This document shows positions 1 through 10,383 of a stretch of 64,000 nucleotides of DNA, piece after piece. The notes under the pieces were generated by a model. That model was not told the DNA's origin. It searched no databases and saw nothing but the letters and a program-made list of their open reading frames with translations. The stretch spans positions 85,751,881 to 85,815,880 of the forward strand of contig CM043957.1 of the NCBI GenBank assembly GCA_014529385.2. Direction: 5' to 3'. Each line of letters starts with the position of its first letter. Within the stretch, counting starts at the first letter, position 1. The position numbers and the translations under genes are program-made. The DNA is from Adiantum capillus-veneris. Lineage: Eukaryota > Streptophyta > Polypodiopsida > Polypodiales > Pteridaceae.

Positions 1-56
1 GATTGTAGAAAAAATTAGATTTTACCTAAAGGACGAGACTCCTAAAAATGCCCTAG

Positions 57-1363
57 ATGTTAGAACTAGACCATTTTTGTCTATTGCAGACCCTTGCTCT
101 CTTGCAAGGCTTGGAACTTTCTTCTGAACCCCTTTCTGTGGCTACTTCTATTGTCCTTAGATGTATTGGCAACCTGGATGCTTTTCAATTAATATATGAC
201 TCGACTCTATCTTCTGAAAAAAATTGTCTATCTTACACATGCTGTCCTTTAATGATTGGGTCAAAATTCTAGCTACCTTGTACAAGGACTCCAAAGATGG
301 GGTGAATATGATTGCTCAATACATAGCCCAATTGCCTATTCTTTCTTTACAATATCAGTAAGAGCTTGCCTTATTTTCATCTTCTGGAGCTGATCTATCT
401 AACTTTTTGACAAAATTGTGTGGGCTCAATCCATCTTTTATAAGTGCCCCTGCTGCCCCTTCTATTCCTCAAACCGGTGGAATATTTTGCAGAGATAGTG
501 CAGCTCTTGAGGCTGTCAAGGAATTCCAAAACCATCTTTGTTCCCTAAGTGACTCTAACCTTTTAGAGATGGTTCCCAAGGTTTCCAAGGCTTTTCCTTT
601 CCTCCCCATCAGACAGATTCAAATTGAATTCTTTGGTGTGGATCATTAACTTTGGGTTCTTCCCAACAAATATTTTTTGGCACCTATTCTTAGCAAGACT
701 TGGGCTTATCTGGCTAACCTTCCAGCTGCCACCATTGAGGACTATAGACTCAAAATTCTGAAAGGTGGCCAGTTCTTAGACAAAGGAGAACTCATAAAAG
801 ACCCCTTCAACCTCAACCTGATAATTTCTACACAGAATCCATTTGGAATGTCTTTCAACCTTATATTAAATGTGCTTGTACATTTCTAGATCCTAAAGCC
901 CCATGTGAATCCAGCATTATGTGGTTTGACCATGCTATCCAATTTATCCTCAATCCTTTGGACCAGCTCTTTCCTGAAAAACTGGTGGACTTTCATTTGT
1001 GTCTCATTTGCTCTTGGCTTGGTGGCCAAGCCAAACAATTGGTTATTTTCTCAAATTGATTTCAACATTTTTAGTGGGCTTATGCTTGATATCCTCAAGG
1101 AATTGAAAGCTGATGAATCTAGGACCTATCTAACTACCTATGCAAATTACAAGGGTGCTAAGATTATCACCAGTCTTCTTAAACCTTGTATTGATGATGA
1201 TGATTCTCCCTCACTGAAAAGACCCGACTCTCTTGCCACTCCCAATTATTTCACTTCATTCTTGACCCCCAGCTCTTCCTCTAATTTTAATAGAGGAAAA
1301 TCTCGTAGCTTTACGAGGGGAAGAGGAAGGAATACCCCCATCAGGAACCTTCTTGACTTATGA
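57..1363 (+). pseudogene. ORF1-like protein of a Penelope-like element (broken)
   Basis: I do not recognise a named domain. Coherent protein-like sequence runs across at least two frames: open stretches at 57-272, 407-649, 677-889 and 905-1363, with the best reading at about 820-1070 lying in a third frame. The C-terminal end is basic and Arg/Gly/Ser-rich (RGKSRSFTRGRGRN near 1300-1345), as in nucleic-acid-binding ORF1 or Gag-like proteins. It lies directly upstream of a reverse transcriptase on the same strand, so an accessory ORF of the same retroelement is the simplest reading. The left end is cut by the window edge or decay. It could instead be an unrelated decayed gene. Confidence 0.4.
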
Positions 1364-1369
1364 TCACTT

Positions 1370-3300
1370 ATGATTGTGCAGGTTGCTGCTGGCCCTTGTG
1401 GAAGGTTATGCCTCACAAAAAAGAGGTCTGACAAAAAGTTTATCTACGAACATTGTCTTTTTCAAAATGTACTTCTGGATTGGGTACACCCTAAAACACT
1501 TTTTTGTGAATTTTTTGACTTATTATTTGAAACCATGAGTTACTTGATAATGTTCTTATTGGCTGGAGATACCAACAACCTATTAAGAATGTGGTCTACA
1601 ATAATGATTTCTTAAGACACATCACTATGCCTGTTTGTGATTGTGCTAAATATATCTCATATTGCAAAGATTTTGACACTTATGGCTTACATGTGTGCAC
1701 TTGAAATCTGGATCTCATTGAAAATACCACAGTCAGGAAAATCCTTGCTAAAGGAATTAATCACATACCCACTTTTCCAAAAAACCCATATCTTGCTCTA
1801 GCAGCTTTACTTACCTGTTTAACTGACATTGTCAGCACTCTTCGATTGGAGAAGACAGTCCTACAGGACTTAATACAACTGGTTGAAAAAAGCTTCTTTC
1901 AAAAGATCTCACATATACCTTTTTAATGGCTTTCTACTAACAGCTCTTGGATCACACCACAACTAGCTGTGGATTTTCAAAAGCTTTCACATAACTGGTT
2001 TATTGTTGGAATGGATAAAAGCTCCAATTGTCCCACTCTTATATGCAAAAACTTGGCCTGGAATGCAGCCCACTCTAGGATTTTTGGGAAGGAATTCACA
2101 CCACTTAAAGATTCCCCCTATAAAGTCACCTGTGGTATTTCAAAACATCTTGAAAGTATAGGATATTCTGATCAAAATACCAAACTTCCTATACTATTTC
2201 CCACCTATAAGTACACAAACATAAGTTTAGATGGATATTAGATGCCTTAAACAATATTTTTTCTAATATTACTAAGGATATTACCCTTTGCCTTGATCTA
2301 ATTCTTTTTTAATTTGAAACTATATGTGCCTCTAAACAGAAAATCTGCTCTAACTTTCTTCAAATTCAATACAACCCTTTTTGGCTAGTTAAAAATGCCA
2401 CTGAGGTTGCTCTTAACCTACCAAAAAAAATCTTTCATCTCTTCATAGCTGATATTACTCAATACTATAAGAATATACCTCTAGAAGGGGATTTAGGATT
2501 GAAAGATGTTTTATCTCAAATCATTAAACTAGCCTTCAAAAATTCTAGGGAGAATGCTTACTCTTACATTTCACTTTCTAGACAACCTAGATGGATTAAA
2601 AAGACACAATCTTCTCATCCCCTTCACTTCGATGATATTTGAACTGTACCATTCTCTTTGGAGGACAATGTTTTAATCAAAGCCAGGGAATTCCTATGGG
2701 ATTTTCCTGCTCACCTGTAATGTGTAATCTATACTTAGCCTTCTTTGAATACAAATGGTTTCTAAAAACCATGAGTGACAAAAGTAAATATCATATACTT
2801 CCACTTTTTAATCATACTTCCAGATACATGGATGACTTATTAAGCCTCAACAACAGATTTTTCTCGGATGAGATTAATTGTTTATCCCAACTGCTTAAAG
2901 ATTGAACCAACCTTTAAACATGGGTTTACTTCACCATCTGGATTTTTTGCCACTACTATCCAATTCCTTAACTTTTCTATTAAACTACATAGCGCTTGTG
3001 TAGGAGTCTATGACCAAAGGTTCTCTTGGAAAAGAGACCTGTTAGATATCCCACCTATTGAATTCTTAAAAAAGAATAGTAACCGTCCACATTAAGATGC
3101 TCTTGGTGCTTGTGTAAGCCTCCTATACCTTATAGTCTACTCCTCTTCCAACTGCTTCTTTGCTTGGGAAGATATTAAAATTCTTATTCATAAATTTTGC
3201 CTTAATGGTTGAAAAAGAAAGGACATAATTAACAAAATCTTAGAATCCCTTTCTCATAACGAGTCACGAATGGCTTGGCTTACATTTCAACCAACTTAAA
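1370..3300 (+). pseudogene. Penelope-like reverse transcriptase (broken)
   Basis: The RT reads through frameshifts. In order: NLDLIENTTVRKILAKG at about 1705-1760; a DK motif (FIVGMDKSSNCPTLICK, about 2000-2050), equivalent to the conserved DKG/DKA region of Penelope-like RTs; WLVKNATEVALNLP at about 2380; motif A FIADITQYYKNIPLEG at about 2440-2490; motif B QGIPMGFSCSPVMCNLYLAF at about 2672-2735; motif C RYMDDLLSLNN at about 2820-2855 with both catalytic Asp present; then a YDQRFSWKRDL segment at about 3010. The GIPMG..CSP..CNLYL and RY.DDLLSLNN signatures separate it from the LINE and LTR RTs elsewhere in the window. I see no GIY-YIG endonuclease. Stops and shifts make it inactive. Family assignment is from remembered motif patterns, not a search. 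Confidence 0.6.
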
Positions 3301-3318
3301 CTCGTTTCTCTGATTAGG

Positions 3319-3347
3319 TAGTAGGCCCATTCACAATGGGCCTACTA
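3319..3347. other. Perfect 13-bp stem, 3-nt loop inverted repeat
   Basis: The sequence is TAGTAGGCCCATT, loop CAC, AATGGGCCTACTA. It lies just after the Penelope-like RT remnant and just before a (CA)n tract, so it may be a structured 3' end of that element. It could also be chance. Confidence 0.6.
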
Positions 3348-3379
3348 TCAAGCCATTGTGTATGGTGCTTGGGACAAGG

Positions 3380-3415
3380 CACACACGCGCACACACACAC
3401 ATGTACACACACACA
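3380..3415. repeat. (CA)n microsatellite, imperfect
   Basis: Alternating CA with CG and TG interruptions, directly after the RT remnant and hairpin. Confidence 0.85.
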
Positions 3416-3804
3416 TGTTTACCTATACAATAGTTTGATTATATATATAGGAACAAAAAAAAAGCATGCATTTTTGTACACAAAACCCTTGTGGTAATAC
3501 TTTTTGGAAAAGAATTAGTTGAAAAATGGGGGTTAACCTTCTTCCTCCCAAACACAACATGGGAACCCCACCCCTTGGGGAATATTTTGAGGTAGCTACT
3601 TTCATTACCTTAAACCTCACGTTCACTGGCTCTGTCTGTCTCACTTAACTACACTGCAATGCATATGATACCCCCTACACGGGGTCTCTCTCCCTCTCAA
3701 CTCCCCATATGTAAGGAGGAGTGACCATAGAGGCGGCTTGGGAAGTAATAACTACTAAGGACTTGATCATGGGTATCTTCACCTTGAACTTTCCCCGAGG
3801 GCGC

Positions 3805-3813
3805 TATATAAGG
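3805..3813 (+). promoter_or_regulatory. Candidate TATA box
   Basis: TATATAAGG sits in a GC-richer context (CGAGGGCGC upstream, GTGAGGGGGCTC downstream), unlike the AT-rich surroundings. It could be a Pol II core promoter of a lost LTR or gene. No downstream ORF supports it. Confidence 0.25.
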
Positions 3814-4293
3814 TGAGGGGGCTCTGGTCCGTCACTTAATCTATGGATTTATTTTCCTCTGCGTGTGTTTTTCAAGAAGAGTTGTGATGGCTTTTTTGAC
3901 ACTAAGCAGCTATGGAAGTTGTTAAGCTACCATCTCAGGTTGGTACTTACCTTGATACCTTGATGAGATACGTTAATGATTTTTTTTGCTAAAACGAGCA
4001 GTTACCAACTAATGATACGTGTTTTTTTGAATTTTTTTTGCGTCTGCATAACTAGGAAATTAAATATGGCTTGAAATACATTGATGATCATACTGAGTAT
4101 TGTTTGTGTTCTTGGCCATTATAGGGAAATTAGTTTTTGCCTTTTTTTGTACAGTGCCTGTTAATCGTTTTTTGATAAAGATATCTGTTTAAACCATATA
4201 AATGGTGCTTGCTATGACAATATTTGGAAACTGGGGCATACGAGATATTATCGTATGACTAGCCTAATGTTGCGGCTATTTGTCACTTTATCA

Positions 4294-4960
4294 GATATAT
4301 GGAAATTTTTTGCAATACCACTGCGCAGTGAAAAAGGGCTTGGGTTCTTTTGAGAAAAAGGTTGGGTTTTTCCTGCTTGAACAACACCTGTAACTATTTT
4401 TTGATAGTATGGTAACCAATGCACAACCAGTATAGTAGTGATTTAATGTGGCAGTACTCGGGCATTGAAAAATGGGGGACCTTATACTTGAAACTGTCAT
4501 TTTTTTTGGGCCTAAAGTTGAGGCTGGTAAGACTCTGTATCAGATACATGGTAATTTTTGCATACTACTGGGTAGTGCAAAGGGGCTTGGTTTATTTTGA
4601 GCAGAAGGTTGGGGTTGGTTTTTTTTCTGCTTGAACAACACCTGTAACTCATTTTAGATGATATGGTAACCAATGCACAACCAGTATAGTGGTGCTCTAA
4701 TATGGTAGTACTTGGATAATGAAAAATGGGTGATCTCATTTTAGATGATATGGTAACCCATGCACAACCAGTATAGTGGTGCTCTAATATGGTAGTACTT
4801 GGACAATGAAAAATGGGGGATCTTCTACTTGATACTATCGTTTTTTTGGCCTAGAGTCGGGGCTGTTGAGCCTCTGTATCAGATACATGGAAATTTTTGC
4901 ATACTACTACGTAGTGTAAAGGGGTTTTTCTCCCTCGGGCCATGTTTGGGTTTTCTGCCC
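4294..4960. repeat. Imperfect tandem repeat, about 250-bp unit
   Basis: The landmark GATAYATGGWAATTTTT recurs at 4294, 4543 and 4882. Each unit also carries CCTGTAAC, ATGGTAACCAATGCACAACC and a run of T before GGCCTA. The last interval is longer because an 87-bp block (starting ATTTTAGATGATATGG at 4651 and again at 4738) is itself duplicated. An older diverged unit may precede 4294. No coding potential is seen. This could be a short satellite array or LTR-internal repeats. Confidence 0.75.
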
Positions 4961-5161
4961 TTACAAAGGATCCCACGTAGTAAGTTATATCCCATAAAGT
5001 TGACACTACTAGTAACATATATGGGTTTTTTCCCTTACTAATCTTCTTAACTTGGGCTACACTTACAAAGGATCCAACATAGTAAGTTATATCGCATGAA
5101 GTTGACAATACTGGTAACATATATGGGTTTTTTCTCCTTACTAATCTTCGTAACTTGGGCT
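4961..5161. repeat. Two-copy tandem repeat, about 102-bp unit
   Basis: TTACAAAGGATCC...ACTTGGGCT occurs at 4961-5057 and again at 5063-5161 with few differences. It directly abuts the 250-bp repeat block. Confidence 0.8.
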
Positions 5162-6028
5162 CTTTTAGTTGAGTTTTCTTCATAAAAACTCTGGTAGGAT
5201 GACAATCGTAAATGAATATGTGATTGTTAAGTCGACTTGACACAAGTTGAAAGGTTTTTTTCAAGGTATCTAGAGTTGGTATTGAGAAACACTTTATGGC
5301 TTCATGGTAATTAGTTAAGCTAGTGAAATCGGAGACTGACAAAATTGGCAAGGATGTTCTAGTATTGGTACATATCTCAAGATGATAATTAAGTTTTTTT
5401 ATGCTTTATGATACTTGGGAATTTGGGACTAAAACAAATTGGCATAACAGTTCTCTAAAACAAACTAACCTATGGGTAAAATAAGACACTTGGATCAAAA
5501 GGGGTGATTGCCTTTTGATCAAAATGATATATATGTTAAAAATCTATTTAAATGTCTTTTGAAACATTGGGATATATAGAAAACATACAATTAATGACAT
5601 TTTTTTTCTCTCTGAAAAGAACTAAAAGACATGAACATTTTTTAATAGTGGTTTTAAGTTAAAAAGGGTTGTAAGCTGGACATGGAGAATAACTGATATA
5701 GTCCGTTGACACTTGTAATACACATCCAAGGCTAACAAATCCATTTTCTTGTTTGGATGAACATAGGTGAGGACTCTATCATTTCTTGGAATTTTGTTTG
5801 GCTTAAAGCCATTGTTAGTCATGATAATACACCCGCTCTTACCACTTGGGAAGTAATTCTTTATTGGATCACTATCATTGTATACTAGATTGAGGCTTCA
5901 TTATCATATGCCATGTACAAAGATAATTCCAAGACTTAGTTATTTTTGTACTAATTTTTGCCTTTTCTATGAAGCCAATTGTCTTTTGAATGTAAAAATT
6001 CAATTATGTCTTATTATGTAAGTTAAAA

Positions 6029-6031
<3 letters not shown>
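5162..6031. other. AT-rich sequence without recognisable features
   Basis: Only short reading frames with no recognisable motif. No repeat structure is seen by eye. Confidence 0.5.
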
Positions 6032-6081
<50 letters not shown>

Positions 6082-6087
6082 ACACAC
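6032..6087. repeat. (CA)n microsatellite
   Basis: About 28 nearly uninterrupted CA units. Confidence 0.95.
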
Positions 6088-6442
6088 TTTTGCACTCATG
6101 CATTCTTACATGGTATTAGTTGCCATGTTGTGACTTCCCTATGGAGAATAGCTAAAATTCTTGATAAATGAACCTCTTTCAATTGAGAGATACCCCTTCC
6201 CGGGGGTCTGTGCAAGAATTATACAATTTACACTATTTTACAATTTCAATATACATTAGAGTTGCAAAAGTGATAACATAGAGGATGAGTTCTCAACACC
6301 CAACCTAGCATGAAGTTTACGCCATGAGCCGGATTGCATTCAAAGGTATCTCAAAACTAGTGCTACCCCTGAATGTGTATGAATAAAAACATACTCAAGA
6401 AAAATGACCAAGTGGAAGATGAATATATGTGTACACCACATT

Positions 6443-6443
6443 G

Positions 6444-6499
<56 letters not shown>
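6443..6499. repeat. Compound (GC)n(GA)n microsatellite
   Basis: (GC)8 followed by about 20 GA units. The same GC-to-GA compound form occurs in the LTR at 9325, suggesting a shared origin or shared slippage behaviour. Reading frames made of SLSLSL or ERERER here are artefacts. Confidence 0.95.
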
Positions 6500-6506
<7 letters not shown>

Positions 6507-7734
6507 AAATTAGAGTGCATAAAAGACACAAGAGAATGACAAACGAGTATCTTTAAATGTCCCTGTTAAACACAAAACAAGAAAACCATGAATTAATACA
6601 TAACAAAATCTAAGTATACCATAAGTTCAAAACCATAAATGAAACATGTAAAACATGCATTGATGAACCACTCAAAAATGTCTACTCAAAAATTGATGAA
6701 CCTCTTGGAGCACAATAATAATATGTTAGTGAGCTCAAGGAGGGATATGTGTATAGCCATTAGAACCACCCCATAGAAAATTTTGAACTAAACGTCATAG
6801 GGAGACATGACTCCTAGATGCAAAGTCTAACAAGAGGTTTTAGAAAGGAGAACCTGACTCTGAATCGAAGCTTTGTTAGCTAGTGACATATTCATAGAGG
6901 ACCAATGAAAAAGCTTCATCTTAATGGACTGTAAGACTAACTCAAACTATTGCTGGGGTGGTACATCAATATTTAATGGAATGTAAGACCAACTCAAACT
7001 ATTGTTGGAGTGGTACATCAATACTCATGTAAAAACCAATATATCTGCAAGTTTGGTCCTATGCCAACCAAGTAAAATGATCATGCACACCCCACTAACA
7101 TTGCTCAACTCCCACCAAAAAAGTATTGAGCTTGTGCCACTTGATAATATCAACACTGAACAAGAAAGTGAAAGTGAGATCTGGTTGTCAGATTTGTAGG
7201 AGATGTGGAGCATACTAAGGAAACAACAAAGTACCATGGCCATACTCCTAGTCTAGGAAATAGGTTTCACTAACAAGGGTGTATGGAGACTACATTTGAG
7301 GACTCTCGAGACATGGTGTCAACAGATAATAAGAACAGAAATAGAGCCAACGAGCACCCTTGACACATAGAATAAGAAAATTGAAATGGCCGTCCTATAT
7401 GAGCTCTAATAGAGGGAACTAGAACGAGTTTTATATAGAGAGAAAACTCCCACGATCCATGCGCCAAAAAACCCATCTGTTGCATAGGACCATCAACCAC
7501 TTCTTTTGCAACTATCATAGTCCAAGGGAAGGCAAGGTTGTGGGGAGGGTTGACAAATTTTAAGTAAGAATTAAGATACTAGATCATTTGAAATGTGAAG
7601 ATCATGATTAGAGTGTTCTCATGGATGTGAAATGTCTCCTTTGGCTAACACTGTCTTGGATATAGGCGAGGTGTAGGATGATTGTACATTCCCATCTGAC
7701 CCTTTTGTCAAAAGGTCAAGATTTAATGAACACA
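6500..7734. other. Non-coding stretch with a 52-bp tandem duplication
   Basis: A 52-bp unit containing CTCAAACTATTG and GGTACATCAATA is present twice, starting near 6926 and 6978. The frames at 7002-7199 and 7270-7518 show no recognisable domain. Nothing else is identified. Confidence 0.45.
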
Positions 7735-7880
7735 ATCTTTTCTTTGTATCAAAACACACTTTCCCGTGCGTGGTGATACAATGAGCATCCGTGAGTGCTA
7801 CTAGGGTTTCTTTGCCGCATTCAAACCCATGACCTGGGTCACAGAGGACGAATGCTCAACCAACCAAGCTAGCTCCTTTG
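7735..7880 (-). mobile_element. tRNA-derived SINE-like segment
   Basis: On the minus strand an A-box-like sequence (TAGCTTGGTTGGTTGAGC, from plus positions 7855-7872) is followed by a B-box-like GGGTTTGAATGC (7817-7828) at tRNA spacing. The body between them resembles the anticodon arm of a tRNA (CATTCGTCCTCTGTGACC). A unique 3' part continues to about 7735. This is the usual layout of a plant SINE head. No clear poly(A) tail or TSD was identified. The alternative is a single tRNA pseudogene. Confidence 0.5.
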
Positions 7881-8582
7881 GACTAATGGACACAATCTTG
7901 CTTGCAACCATATTTATTGATCCATAGAATTTGATTTTCTAAGTTATTCAATTAGTATAAATTTGGCACCTTTTGAAGATGCCCTTATTGCTACGACCTT
8001 TTTTATTCAAGAAAAATAAAATTATTGATCTCTTAGTTCAAGAACAACCTTCCACATGATGTAGTATCTAAAAAGACGCATTGGTTAAAGATGCTCAAGA
8101 ATATAAGCAACAGCTTTATTTTAATGCTTTGTAGTTACATTTGACAAATATTTTAAATTTTTTTAATTCTATCATTGTCTCTATCCTTTTTCTTGTAAAA
8201 CCAAGATTTATAGCTATTATCCATATTGAAACCATGTAAGTATTCAAAAATGTATAAAGACCAACTTTGCAAAACGGAGTGTTCATTGTAACAATTTTTT
8301 TTACTTTTAATCTAATCTCTAGTTCTTAAAAGAAAAAAGCTTATCCTGGGCTACCCTCGTGACTATTTGACACCCTCTACTTGAGGTGGGATCAAAGGTG
8401 CACAATCGCCGAAAAATATGGGCCGATTGATTATGTGAGTAAATGCTACAATGTATATAGTTTGATATGTGTGAAGGTGATTTTTGCAGTTGCTATCGCA
8501 TGCATACCTTACCAGGGAATCGTGGCCTTAGACATGGTGTTGTCGCATGTGTTATAGAGATAAAAATTGCCAAAACAATAAC
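7881..8582. other. Unassigned stretch upstream of the outer Gypsy LTR
   Basis: No domain is recognised. The right-hand part may belong to the outer Gypsy element, whose exact LTR start is unclear. Confidence 0.4.
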
Positions 8583-9015
8583 AAGTATGCACGACAATCA
8601 TAGCTGTATTGAGAGACCATGAAAAATGAAAAGCTGATGTTTGATATGAAATTTGATCTCAAAGGAATTTTTTCACAGATTTAGGAATTTTCTTCTAGGT
8701 CATTTGGCTTTTTCTGCCAAGAAAATGTCATTTTTGGGCCAAAAATAGCACTAAAATGGCAAAAAATAGCCCATTGTGAGAGGATATATATAAAAAATGA
8801 CACCTCAGTAAAAGTTCCATGTATGGAAGCAAGGGAGCTGCTTGCTTAAGCCTAAAAAACTTGCAAAAATATTCCTGTATTTACTTCATGGTCTCTATGA
8901 GGTAGAAGTGCAGTCATGCCTCTCTTCCTTCTTGTTTCTAAGCTTGAGAGGGTGTGAATAAGAGTTTTCTATCCTCAAGTTTGTATGTGAGTTTGAATAT
9001 GAGAGTGTTGAGATT
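8583..9015 (+). repeat. Outer Gypsy 5' LTR, left part
   Basis: Aligns with 19434-19780: GATATGAAATTT, TTGGCTTTTT, TCTCTTCCTTCTTGTTTCTA and AGGGTGTGA landmarks in the same order. It ends at the TSD of the inner element (AGATT at 9011-9015). Confidence 0.65.
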
Positions 9016-9320
9016 TGTTAACCCCCACGCACATTCCTATCACCTAAGACAGACGCCGTATTGTTTATTTGGTAGAGCCAGGTACCGGGCTTGTCGGTCC
9101 AATAGGAAAAGGGTAAGAGTGATCGCCGATGAGAGGCGCCACTCTAACTAGAACATTCAAGGGATTAGTTGGCTAAGCATGCGCGCCCAAGTGTGAATGG
9201 GGTGAGCTCATATAAAAATAAACTAAACCTAAAATTCACTCATTCTCTCATTTGTGCAATTGAAGAGTGCTCTTGCTCCATCTCCATCTTCTTCTTCTTC
9301 ATCTCCTTGTGTGTGCGTAT

Positions 9321-9372
<52 letters not shown>

Positions 9373-9498
9373 ATTGCAACGACGGTATGGCGGTGGCAAA
9401 GCAGTTGAGTGCGGCGCAACGGCGGCTCCGTCTTCTTCGCGGTAAGGAATCCTTCATGACAGCAAGCGTAGAGCAGTGAGTGACACACCATCGTCTAG
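9016..9498 (+). repeat. Inner element 5' LTR, direct part
   Basis: Nearly identical to 16346-16830, from TGTTAACCCC through a (GA)n tract (about 9327-9371) to GTGACACACCATCGTC. Just upstream of the (GA)n are CTCATATAAAA (TATA-like, about 9209) and a TC-rich stretch, suggesting the LTR promoter. Past about 9495 the similarity breaks because the rest of the LTR is inverted. Confidence 0.85.
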
Positions 9499-10356
9499 TT
9501 GCTCCGTCTCTAGCACACGACCAATGCGTAGATGCATGTGCCTTTGGCACCCTACAAGCGTTGGCAAATAACCTCGAAGGATAACCGCTTACTTTTTTAG
9601 GCGTCCGTTTTCACTCGTTTTTTGAATTTTTTTTGATGATCGTTTTCTTTATTAAAGTGTGTGATAGCTCGAAATGAGCGTATCCCTTAGAGGGTCGTAG
9701 TGTGCTTTACAACACAATGTTCGGTCACCTAAAGCTCCGTTGGTCCTCAAAAATGTCGATTTTTAGTTACATGTGAGGCTAAAATACGTAATTTTAAAGG
9801 GCGACTGAGGCCTGAGCGTGAGCGTGAGCTTGGGCTTGGGTCTCGAAGATATTCCTGATCACGGTCCTACCTTTTTTTTTTCGATAAGATCGCCACGGTC
9901 GTGATGTGCGCGCGAGCACACACACACACCTAACATACCTACTTACCACTAATACAACTACTGTTACACACTAACACACTACTATAGAAACTCACTAGCT
10001 AACAGAACTACTTACTGTACTTTACATAGAACTAACATTATGGATCTACAACCTTAATACTAACACCTTATCACAGAGAAAACACAGTACCTTTCAGAAC
10101 CTTATTAATAAAGAAAAGACATTACCTTTCAATTCTTTATTAACAAAATAATACACAGCAGCAAAACAAACTCCTTCTTCTCAACACACACACCTTCCTT
10201 CTCTACCTTTCCTACAATTCAAATTGCACCACAAAGAAGCACAGAGTGCCATTCAAGCTTAGTGTATGGCATTTCCCGGCAACGGTGCCAAAAATATGTG
10301 CGTCTATCGCACGTGTCAATGTAAGGAACTTGCCGATACACTGTAAGGCGGAGCAA
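9499..10356 (-). other. Inverted segment: LTR 3' end, PBS and leader
   Basis: Read on the minus strand, 10345 to 10297 matches the last part of the 3' LTR (16888-16938, ACAGTGTATCGGCAAGTTCC onward) and ends in CGCACA, followed six bases later by a PBS. The segment is bounded by an 8-bp inverted repeat, TTGCTCCG at 9499-9506 and CGGAGCAA at 10349-10356. Flipping it back rebuilds the order LTR, PBS, leader, gag. The leader of about 770 nt has no ORF of note. Confidence 0.75.
10273..10290 (-). promoter_or_regulatory. Primer-binding site, tRNA-Asp type, in inverted orientation
   Basis: The minus strand reads TGGCACCGTTGCCGGGAA, complementary with about two mismatches to the 3' end of plant tRNA-Asp (ending CCCCGGCAACGGCGCCA). 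This PBS type is typical of Athila/Tat-like Gypsy elements. It lies 6 nt from the inverted LTR end at 10297. Confidence 0.75.
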
Positions 10357-10383
10357 TGAAGAGAGTTAAAAACGAAAGCTCCT

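Noticed and set aside
1-3347. Hammerhead ribozyme expected in Penelope-like elements
   Set aside because: No CTGATGAG...GAAA core arrangement was found near the remnant.
4294-5161. CRISPR-like array
   Set aside because: Long, diverged tandem units without regular spacers, in a plant repeat context.
7810-7875. Functional tRNA gene
   Set aside because: Boxes are degenerate, no complete cloverleaf is apparent, and the unique 3' body fits a SINE better.
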